From assembly GCA_051000755.1 (NCBI GenBank), contig JBPCNZ010000001.1:1-19336 (forward strand): a DNA stretch of 19,336 nt, given 5' to 3'. Under the pieces are notes generated by a model. It saw nothing but the letters and a program-made list of their open reading frames with translations. It was not told the DNA's origin and made no database searches. The DNA comes from JALZAH01 sp051000755 (lineage in GTDB: Bacteria; Actinomycetota; Acidimicrobiia; Acidimicrobiales; Palsa-688). Below are positions 13,224 to 19,336 of the stretch, piece after piece; within the stretch, counting starts at the first letter, position 1, and every line of letters begins with the position of its first letter. A program made the position numbers and the translations under genes.

Positions 13224-14726
13224 TTGGCGCCGCTCGGGAGCGGGGTCGTGTTCCAGCTCGGCGCCGGGACCGAGGCGGAGAACCGATCGGTCCTCGACCG
13301 TGTAGGGGTTCCATGGGACGTTGAGGGCCGAGCCCGGTCTTCCGGTGTGGGCAAATCCGGCAAGGACCGACTGCAGGGTCGTTGCCACCCACACATCGTG
13401 GGGGGAGTCGAGACCCGGAAAGTACGATGCGTCTCGCCTTGTGGGGTCGCTCCACAAGAACGGCAGCTCGCTGCCGTGACAGGCTCCGATCCGATCCAGC
13501 GGAGGCACTCGTGTGTGATGGTCGAAGGTGAGAAGCCAGGCGGCGCCCCCAGCGGCCGCTTGACGCTCGGCGATGCGAATCGCTGGCAGCCGGTAGAGGC
13601 CATCGGTCAGGATGCTGATCCTCCAGTTCCCGTCCTCGGCGGCCTTGCGATACACGCCGCTCAGGGCGTGCCACGCCACGTCGCCAATGTTCCGTCTGAG
13701 ACCTGCTTCGCACGCCTCGGCCGAGGAGGGATCGACGGCGGCCTGCAGGCTGGCTTCCCTCGCGCAGGTGGCGACGAGCAGGGGGACACCGGCTGCATTG
13801 CCTTCGGTGATGCTGGCCATCGGGTCGAAAGCGAGGACCTTGCCGTCGACCCACGGAGCGAAGATCTCCGGGCGCCAGCCGGGCCGCGACGGGGGCGCGC
13901 TGATCAGGGCGGAGGCAGCCTGGGTGATGGACGTGTTGGGGAAGGACCGCAACGCGCTGCTGACCCGGCGGATGTCGACGCCGAGAGCGTCGGCGAAGGA
14001 CGGGGCGCTGGCTTCCAGCTTCTGGCTCGAGCTGACCATTTGGGGGCTCAAGAGGGCAGCCTGATCAAAGAGCCGCTGTGCGATCGGCATGGCCAGCAGG
14101 GACAGGACACTGGTGGCCCCGGAGCCCTGCCCGGCGATCGTCACCCGACCTGGGTCACCGCCCAGCTGGGAGACGTTGGCTTGGACCCACCGCAGCGCCG
14201 CCACCTGGTCGAGCAGACCCAGGTTGGGGTAGATCGACCCTCGGGCACTGGGCAGGTAAGGAGGGCTGAAACCCCACGGGCCGAGACGGTAGTTGACCGT
14301 GACCACGACAACATCGATACGAGCGGCGAGGGCGGCACCGCTGAAGTTGTTGCCCGACCCGAACAAGAACTGACCGCCGTGGAACCATACCAGGACCGGA
14401 AGGCGCGCATCGGGGCCCGACGGTGACCATACGTTCAGATACAGACAGTCCTCCGAACCGCCCGGAGTCGACTCGGGAAGGGAGATCCCGCGGGGGGCCA
14501 GTTGGATGCACGGCTCGGCGAACTGGCTGAGACCTCCGGCTTCCTCCCAGGATGGGGGGGCCGAGGGCAGGCCGAATCGTCGTTCCCCGACCGGAGGGGT
14601 GGAATAGGGAATCCCACGCCATACCTGCGCCGGGCCGTCAGGGTGCCCAGGCGGAGGACGGCCCGCCATGGCCCAGGGGTGAGCCGCTCCAGGCGCCTGG
14701 TGTCCCTGCTCTGCGCTCAATCCCAT
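13197..14726 (-). CDS. Type-B carboxylesterase fold protein lacking the nucleophile serine
   Basis: This 509-residue protein follows the carboxylesterase/pNB-esterase plan: RGIPYSTPPVGERRF at the N-terminus, the family cysteine pair C73 and C94 (SEDCLYLNVW), the oxyanion-hole HGG (116-118), VNYRLGPWGF, LLDQVAALRWVQANVSQLGGDPGRVTI, and the catalytic-histidine segment GACHGSELPF (H417). The nucleophile elbow, normally G-E-S-A-G, reads G-Q-G-S-G (199-203): the nucleophile position is glycine (G201) and a serine sits one residue later. Normal esterase activity is therefore doubtful. There is no signal peptide. The ATG follows the previous stop by 1 nt with GAGGAG upstream, so it is translationally coupled as the third gene of the operon. 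Its 3' end overlaps the convergent GNAT-like gene. Confidence 0.88.
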   Translation of the reverse strand: MGLSAEQGHQAPGAAHPWAMAGRPPPGHPDGPAQVWRGIPYSTPPVGERRFGLPSAPPSWEEAGGLSQFAEPCIQLAPRGISLPESTPGGSEDCLYLNVWSPSGPDARLPVLVWFHGGQFLFGSGNNFSGAALAARIDVVVVTVNYRLGPWGFSPPYLPSARGSIYPNLGLLDQVAALRWVQANVSQLGGDPGRVTIAGQGSGATSVLSLLAMPIAQRLFDQAALLSPQMVSSSQKLEASAPSFADALGVDIRRVSSALRSFPNTSITQAASALISAPPSRPGWRPEIFAPWVDGKVLAFDPMASITEGNAAGVPLLVATCAREASLQAAVDPSSAEACEAGLRRNIGDVAWHALSGVYRKAAEDGNWRISILTDGLYRLPAIRIAERQAAAGGAAWLLTFDHHTRVPPLDRIGACHGSELPFLWSDPTRRDASYFPGLDSPHDVWVATTLQSVLAGFAHTGRPGSALNVPWNPYTVEDRSVLRLGPGAELEHDPAPERRQSWNGLRFP

Positions 14727-14727
14727 C

Positions 14728-15438
14728 TCAGCTCCTCACTGTCGCCGATCCGGCGAGCAACGAACCGGCGGCCGTGGCGAGGTCCCGGGCAGGTGCCCAT
14801 CTGCCGGGCGGCTCAACGGCCGGGTCAGGTCGAACCTGCTCGTCCGGCAGCCGGGCCACGGGCGGGACGGTCTCCCGTCCCACAGGCTCGGGATCGGGCT
14901 CCTGAGCCGCCGGTCCCTGCGGTTCGGCCGGCAGGGTCAGCTCAGGCGGGGCGACCGCCCAGCGCCGCAGCGACCGCTGCGAGAGGGCCGTCGTGTTGGC
15001 CGGGGGTACGCCGGCCAACAACTGGTCGACAACAGAAGCGGGTAGAGCCCCACCCGCGGCCCCTTCGGTCACCGCATGGCGGCTTACCGTCACCTGCCGC
15101 TGGACGTCGGCGGGACGGAGCCTGCGGATCGAGGCCACAGATGCCTCTGACAGCTTCTCCACATCGGTCATCCACAAGCTCAGCCGCTCGCTGTAGGACA
15201 AGTCCCAGAACCTGCGCGCTTCGTCACCGTCGACGAAGTTGACGCCGCAGTCCGCCAATCGGAGTGCGTCCCAGATGCTGAGGACAGGGAGCTCCATGCC
15301 GCCATCGTCGACGTCTTCCCGCCCGATGCGGACAATGGCCGTAGCCACGCTGGTCGCCGCTGCCTCGTCGTCGCAGGTGACCACATAGGCCCGCTGCCAG
15401 CCCAGGACGACATCGTCAGGAGGAGGGAGGAACGTCAC
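14728..15438 (-). CDS. Unrecognised protein, second gene of the SEC-C operon
   Basis: I recognise no family in this 236-residue protein. The first ~130 residues look globular, with an alpha/beta start (DVVLGWQRAYVVTCDDEAAATSVATAIVRI), IWDALRLADCGVNFVDGDEARRFWDLSYSERLSLWM and further helices. From about residue 165 it becomes rich in Pro, Ala and Glu and is probably disordered. The GTG start at 15438 overlaps the upstream TGA (GTGA) with GAGG 4 nt before it; a start 30 nt further up is possible but would overlap more. It is tightly coupled to both neighbours, so it probably acts with the SEC-C protein and the esterase-like protein. Confidence 0.75.
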   Translation of the reverse strand: MTFLPPPDDVVLGWQRAYVVTCDDEAAATSVATAIVRIGREDVDDGGMELPVLSIWDALRLADCGVNFVDGDEARRFWDLSYSERLSLWMTDVEKLSEASVASIRRLRPADVQRQVTVSRHAVTEGAAGGALPASVVDQLLAGVPPANTTALSQRSLRRWAVAPPELTLPAEPQGPAAQEPDPEPVGRETVPPVARLPDEQVRPDPAVEPPGRWAPARDLATAAGSLLAGSATVRS

Positions 15439-16952
15439 TTCGCCTCGGCACCTCGAGCGCCGTGGCAATGCTTGTACTTTCGGCCGCCGCCGCAGAAGCA
15501 GGGGTCGTTTCTCCCCGGTCGCGCCCTCGGGGCCGGGCCCGCCTCCTCAGGGGTCCGGGCCCGGTGCCGGGCGGCCCGCATCTCCTCCGCCGCTGCGGTG
15601 GCCTCGGCCTGGCGCTCAGGTTCGTCGAGCAGGATGTGGTACAGCGCCTTCCACGCGTCGGCCTCGGTGACCGGCTCCGCTGTCCGTTTGGCCATGGCTA
15701 CGCTCTCGCCCAGCAACTTCTCGGCGTGATCGCGCTCGCCGAGCGCTTCCGCCACCCGCGCCGCCTGGTGCAGCGACGCCGGCGTCCCCGCCGTTGTCAG
15801 CTCGGCCAACAGCTCTTGGGCGTGGCCCGGCCGACCCGTCTCGACCGCGGCCACACCCGCGGTCGCCGTCAACGACCACCTGGCCCGGTCGTCAAGAGGA
15901 GCCAGGACAGCGGCGAGGGTGCCGGCCTCGTCGACAAAGCCGTCCTCCAGAAGGCGTTGGGGTAGGTCGCGGAACCACCCGACAGACTCCGCCGGCCAGG
16001 CCGCGAGCCCGGCGGCAAACTCCTCTGCCGTGCCGGCGAAGTGTTCCAGGGAGCGAGTCACCCCCTCTGCTTGGTCCTTCAAGCTTCCGCCGGGGCCCTT
16101 CCCGGCTCCCACCCGGGCCAGAGATCGAGCAAGGGGTACACCAAGATGGGGTACGCCGAGGCATCGTTGCGCCTCCAGCAGGCCGTCCCACCCGGCGGGG
16201 TTCGAGTCCCGGGCCTGGCTCAGCCGGGCGTCGAGGAGCTGGGCGGCCTGCTGGCGGTGGGCCTGACACATCTGGTCCTGGATGGCCCCCAACCCGTCGG
16301 GGATGGCGAAGCTCCCGGGGCCGCAGGCCGGACAGCTCTCGGTGGGCGCCACCACAGGCTCGAACACGACGTCGGAACGGTCGAGTCGCGCCGGGCCGTA
16401 CTGGGCCTCGACGGCGTCCTCCAAGACGTCGGTCGTGAACGGGTACCAGTCGTCGCTCCCCAGCTCGATGATAGGGGGGCCCATGGAGGCCGCTTCCTGC
16501 TGCATGCTGAGCAGGGACGGGACCTTGCCCTGACTGGCCCGCAACGAGAACCGCCCGGATGCCACCAAGTCCTCGAAGCGGCCGGCAACCAGAGCCGCCG
16601 AGCCTGCCAGCCGGCCGAGCACGCCCGCCACGCCGGTGGCGTCGGCAGCGCCCCAGACCGCGAGGTCGTCGGCGAGGACGTAGAGGCGGGTCCTGGTCTT
16701 CGCCGATTGGCCATCGGCGACGGCGAACGCTCCACCCCGGTTGGCGACGCGCTCCAAGGGGTCTCGGGAGAGGAGTTGGACGCTGACCTGGCGAAGATCC
16801 TCGGCCACCGCGTGGTCGAGCGCTTCCCACCGGAGACGGGCGGTGCAGGCCCAGGATCCCCATGGTGTCGCCGGGAGGGGGCAGGGAAGCTCGGGGGCCA
16901 CGCTGGCCGCGGTGTGATCAAGCGGGCGGCTGGCGTCGCTCAGGTGCTCCAT
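15435..16952 (-). CDS. SEC-C motif protein with helical repeats and a second zinc-finger-like motif
   Basis: The 505-residue protein ends in a clear SEC-C zinc-binding motif, PGRNDPCFCGGGRKYKHCHG (residues 479-498; ligands C485, C487, C496 and H497 or nearby), as found at the end of SecA and in many standalone proteins. A second possible zinc site, C207-x2-C210 with C229-x2-H232, lies mid-protein. Residues 300-460 are helical and TPR-like (AAGVAAVETGRPGHAQELLAELTTAG, AARVAEALGERDHAEKLLGESVAMA). The first 190 residues are unrecognised. TACAAT lies 9 nt before the ATG. It is the first gene of a three-gene operon with overlapping or abutting junctions. The molecular role is unknown; the SEC-C motif suggests contact with a protein or nucleic-acid partner. 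Confidence 0.85.
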   Translation of the reverse strand: MEHLSDASRPLDHTAASVAPELPCPLPATPWGSWACTARLRWEALDHAVAEDLRQVSVQLLSRDPLERVANRGGAFAVADGQSAKTRTRLYVLADDLAVWGAADATGVAGVLGRLAGSAALVAGRFEDLVASGRFSLRASQGKVPSLLSMQQEAASMGPPIIELGSDDWYPFTTDVLEDAVEAQYGPARLDRSDVVFEPVVAPTESCPACGPGSFAIPDGLGAIQDQMCQAHRQQAAQLLDARLSQARDSNPAGWDGLLEAQRCLGVPHLGVPLARSLARVGAGKGPGGSLKDQAEGVTRSLEHFAGTAEEFAAGLAAWPAESVGWFRDLPQRLLEDGFVDEAGTLAAVLAPLDDRARWSLTATAGVAAVETGRPGHAQELLAELTTAGTPASLHQAARVAEALGERDHAEKLLGESVAMAKRTAEPVTEADAWKALYHILLDEPERQAEATAAAEEMRAARHRARTPEEAGPAPRARPGRNDPCFCGGGRKYKHCHGARGAEAK

Positions 16953-16961
16953 ACCCTTTCG

Positions 16962-16967
16962 ATTGTA
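16962..16967 (-). promoter_or_regulatory. Candidate -10 box for the SEC-C operon
   Basis: TACAAT on the minus strand ends 9 nt before the ATG at 16952, giving at most a very short leader. No convincing -35 is visible. Confidence 0.45.
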
Positions 16968-17025
16968 GGCGGGAAACGATGCCGAGGCCGGAGCCAGGTC
17001 CCGGGCCGCACGCGAAAGATCTCAT

Positions 17026-17049
17026 GATCCCCTGAAGGACCGCGGGATC
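17026..17049 (-). terminator. Weak hairpin after the surface-protein gene
   Basis: GATCCC (17026-17031) and GGGATC (17044-17049) can pair around a 12-nt loop 20 nt past the stop codon. There is no T-run, so a terminator role is a guess. Confidence 0.2.
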
Positions 17050-17069
17050 CACGCCGTGCTGATCGCAGA

Positions 17070-19336
17070 TTACGCCCGGCTACCACCCCGTCGCCGGGAG
17101 GCACCCATGGTGATCGCCGCTCCCGCCAGCAGCAGACCGGCGGCCATGGCCAGTTCGCCTTCGGTCTGCGATCCGGTGAAGGCCAGGCTGGTCGCCCCGG
17201 TTGCTGGGGTTGTCGACAGCGGAGCGGCTCCGGCCGCTGGCGCCGACACCGATGCCAAGACGGCGGCGGACGGGGCGGTGGGTTTCGCCGGAGTGGCGGG
17301 CGTGCCCGGGTGGCCTGGGGTGGGGGTGCCAGGGACACCCGGAGGCGGCGTGGTGCTGGTGGTCGGCCCGCACGGCGGGGTTCCACCGGAGTTGCCGGTG
17401 CCCACGTTGCCGAATCCGGAGTTGCCGGTCCCCAGGTTGCCGCACCCCGAGTTGCCGACGCCGACATTGTCCATGCCCGAGTTGCCGATGCCCTGGTTGT
17501 CCATGCCCGAGTTGCCGGTGCCGACGTTGCCGTTGCCGGAGTTCCCGGTGCCCACGTTGTCGGTACCTGAGTTGCCGAGGCCGTTGTTCCCGTTGCCCGA
17601 GGCTCCCGGTCCGCTGGTGTTACCGGAGCCCCCGGCCCCGGTGGCGTTCCCTGACCCGCCGGGGGCCGTGCTGGTCCCCGAGCCGGTGGGATTGGTGTTG
17701 GTCCTAAGCGATGAGGACTTCTGCAGGGTGCGAGCTCCCGGGGTGTTCGGACCGGCCCCTGGCGTGCCGTTCAGGGTGGAAGCAGCTGGGCCAGCCGTCG
17801 CGCCGTTGCCAGCCGCCCCGGAGCCTCCGGCCGCCCCTGAGCTACCAGTGGCAGTTCCGGAACCGCTGCCTGAACCCGAGCCGCTGCCGGTCCCGGAGCC
17901 CGAGGCGTTCTGGGCCGAGGAGCCGGCAAGCGCATGAAGGCTGGCCAGGGGAACCGAGGCAGGATCGGCGGCCGTCGTCGCACCTGACGTGTCGGTCTGG
18001 GTGCCCGAAGCCGAGCCGGTGGGCCCGGAGGCCCCGCCGGCGCCGGTGGTGGCGCTGCCGTTGACCCCGGGGGAGGCCGTGGCCGCACCCGTGGCCCCGC
18101 CCGTGGAGGACGAGATGGTAGGCACACCACCACTACCGCCGCTCGTGGTGGTCACCGACCCGCCAACCGTGGCGTTGCCGGAGGGCCCGCCGGTGGCGGA
18201 CCCGCGCGCGGCACCGGAGTCCCCGGTGGACGACAGGACGGCGGCAGAGCCGCTGGAGCCGCCACCGGTGGCGGTGCCCGAGATGGCCTTGCCCGTGCCG
18301 AAGTTGGCGCCCGTGGTCCCACTGACCGGGCTGGAGACTGCCACTGCACCGCTGCCGGATGTGGCCGTGCCCCCGACTGTGGAGGTGGCATTGCCCGTAT
18401 CGCCCGAGATGCCGCCGGTGGCCGACGAGTTGGAGTTGGCGGCACCGCTGGTCGCCGTGCCGTCTCCCGATGAGGTGTTGCTGGCAGCACCGGAGGAGCC
18501 GCCCTTACCGGAGTTGCCCGAGGTGGTGTCAAGGGCACCGCCGGCCGCGCCGCCGCCGCCCGAGCCCGCCGGGGACCCCGACGTGTCGGTCTGGGTGGCC
18601 GAAGCCGACCCGGTGGCACCCGAGGCGCCGCCGGCACCGGTGGTGGCACTGCCGTTAACCGTCGGCGAGGCCGTCGCCGCGCCGGTGGTTCCACCCGTGG
18701 AGGACGAGATGGTTGGCACGGCGCCCGAGTTGCCGCTGGTGGTGGTGGCACTGTTGGTGTCGGTGGCGTTGCCCGACGACCCGCCCGTGGCCACACCGGT
18801 GGCCGCACCGGAGTCACCGCTGGACGAGGCGTTCAGGGCCGAACCACTGCTGCCGCCGCCCGTGACGTTGCCGGAGGCGGCCATCGTGGGGATCGTGATG
18901 GTGCCCAGCCCGGGAATGACGACCTGGGTACCCGTCACCGTCCCGGTGTTGCCGCTGGTCGGGTCGGCGACCGCCGCCCCGCCGGTACCGGACGCGGCCG
19001 TGCCCTTGGCCCTGGTGGTGGCTGCGCCGGTTTTGCCGGAGGTGCCCCCGGTGGCGTTCGACGACGAGCTGGCGTCGCCGCTGGTGGCCGTGCCCGTAGC
19101 CACGGGGCCGTCGGTGGCGTTGCCGGAGTTACCGCCATTCCCCGAGTTGCCCGAGGTGGTCTCGAGAGCACCGCCGGCCCGGCCGCTGCCGCCAGACGTC
19201 ACCCCGGAGGGCGAACCCGACGTGTTGGTCTCGGTGGCCGACGCAGACCCGGTGGCACCCGAGGCCCCGCCCGCGCCGGTGGTCGCCGAACCGTTGACCG
19301 TCGGCGATGCGGTGGCCGCACCGGTGGTCCCACCGG
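17070..19336 (-). CDS. Large Gly/Ser/Thr/Ala-rich surface protein with LAFTG sorting signal (N-terminus beyond window)
   Basis: The frame is open from the TAA at 17070-17072 to the right edge, so about 755 residues of the C-terminal part are visible and the start lies outside; an in-frame GTG at 19202 is internal to a repeat and is not the start. In N-to-C order there are long low-complexity modules of about 200 residues repeated two to three times, a (GS)n linker, a short basic stretch (ARTLQKSSSLRTNTN), an array of decapeptides GNSGxxNxGx, a Pro/Thr-rich segment (TTPPPGVPGTPTPGHPGTPATPAKP) and a sorting signal. That signal is LAFTG (17172-17186), a hydrophobic segment (LAMAAGLLLAGAAITMGA) and the basic tail RRRGGSRA. 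LAxTG is the class E sortase motif. I see no Trp or Tyr and only two Cys. It is probably a wall-anchored fibrous or adhesive protein; its function is unknown. Confidence 0.85.
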   Translation of the reverse strand, partial: GGTTGAATASPTVNGSATTGAGGASGATGSASATETNTSGSPSGVTSGGSGRAGGALETTSGNSGNGGNSGNATDGPVATGTATSGDASSSSNATGGTSGKTGAATTRAKGTAASGTGGAAVADPTSGNTGTVTGTQVVIPGLGTITIPTMAASGNVTGGGSSGSALNASSSGDSGAATGVATGGSSGNATDTNSATTTSGNSGAVPTISSSTGGTTGAATASPTVNGSATTGAGGASGATGSASATQTDTSGSPAGSGGGGAAGGALDTTSGNSGKGGSSGAASNTSSGDGTATSGAANSNSSATGGISGDTGNATSTVGGTATSGSGAVAVSSPVSGTTGANFGTGKAISGTATGGGSSGSAAVLSSTGDSGAARGSATGGPSGNATVGGSVTTTSGGSGGVPTISSSTGGATGAATASPGVNGSATTGAGGASGPTGSASGTQTDTSGATTAADPASVPLASLHALAGSSAQNASGSGTGSGSGSGSGSGTATGSSGAAGGSGAAGNGATAGPAASTLNGTPGAGPNTPGARTLQKSSSLRTNTNPTGSGTSTAPGGSGNATGAGGSGNTSGPGASGNGNNGLGNSGTDNVGTGNSGNGNVGTGNSGMDNQGIGNSGMDNVGVGNSGCGNLGTGNSGFGNVGTGNSGGTPPCGPTTSTTPPPGVPGTPTPGHPGTPATPAKPTAPSAAVLASVSAPAAGAAPLSTTPATGATSLAFTGSQTEGELAMAAGLLLAGAAITMGASRRRGGSRA
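17386..17595 (-). repeat. 30-bp tandem array encoding GNSGxxNxGx decapeptides (7 units)
   Basis: The core complementary to GGCAACTCCGG recurs in near-identical form at 17386, 17416, 17446, 17476, 17506, 17536 and 17566, an exact 30-bp period. The encoded decapeptides (GNSGTDNVGT, GNSGNGNVGT, GNSGMDNQGI and so on) follow the N-x-G-x-G-N pattern of the pentapeptide repeats seen in mycobacterial PPE-MPTR proteins. Confidence 0.9.
17986..19336 (-). repeat. Long in-frame modular repeat within the surface-protein gene
   Basis: A conserved block starting GACGTGT(C/T)GGTCT on the plus strand occurs at 17986, 18580 and 19219, giving periods of 594 and 639 bp (198 and 213 codons). Another conserved block, GTGGAGGACGAGATGGT, occurs at 18103 and 18697. 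Both periods are whole codons, and the protein segment GGTTGAATASPTVNG recurs almost unchanged. Confidence 0.9.

Noticed and set aside
13224..14426. 400-codon plus-strand open frame opposite the esterase-like gene
   Set aside because: It is low in hydrophobic structure and motif-free, and the opposite strand carries an unmistakable carboxylesterase fold.
17386..17595. Possible CRISPR array
   Set aside because: The 30-bp period has no unique spacers; it is a coding tandem repeat in an open frame.
17056..17937. Pro/Leu/Val-rich plus-strand open frame opposite the decapeptide array
   Set aside because: Its repeat pattern (ELPVPTLP-like) is simply the reverse reading of the 30-bp array; the minus frame has the sorting signal and continues to the window edge.

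Overview
The window is high-GC DNA that reads as Actinomycetota, possibly Acidimicrobiia or a relative. The evidence is a WhiB Fe-S regulator, an ANTAR-domain regulator, a mycothiol-type maleylpyruvate isomerase family enzyme, a paired ArsA/Get3-like ATPase locus and an LAxTG wall-sorting signal. Many genes begin with GTG, and several look leaderless, with a TANNNT box 6-8 nt before the start codon.

Layout. 198-2775: a whiB gene diverging from two translationally coupled ArsA/Get3-like ATPases whose active-site motifs are degenerate in complementary ways. 2812-2909: a small element flanked by inverted repeats. 2994-3957: a STAS protein diverging from a single-domain receiver protein across a perfect palindrome; the receiver stop codon lies inside a tRNA-Pro(CGG) gene. 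3958-5237: a gene-poor stretch with one VOC-family gene and, on the minus strand, a tRNA-like sequence with a degenerate anticodon arm and an apparent UCA anticodon. 5238-7866: a 51-residue DUF6131-type membrane protein, then a minus-strand run of an unrecognised protein, an FNT-family channel and a GAF-ANTAR regulator. 8305-9940: an unrecognised protein and a TetR regulator. 9947-12426: a minus-strand lipid/xenobiotic group (SDR dehydrogenase, enoyl-CoA hydratase, mycothiol-dependent isomerase family). 12534-13223: a GNAT-like protein. 13197-16952: a tightly coupled three-gene minus-strand operon (SEC-C protein, unknown protein, type-B carboxylesterase fold without the nucleophile serine). 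17070 to the right edge: the C-terminal part of a very large Gly/Ser/Thr/Ala-rich surface protein on the minus strand, with ~200-residue duplicated modules, an MPTR-like decapeptide array, a proline-rich wall-spanning segment and an LAFTG sorting signal.

The parts most worth a second look are the end-of-window surface protein, the SEC-C/pseudoesterase operon, the complementary ArsA pair, the opal tRNA-like sequence and the palindrome between the STAS and receiver genes. I found no CRISPR array, transposase, integrase or rRNA. All family calls are from reading motifs by eye; no database search was possible.
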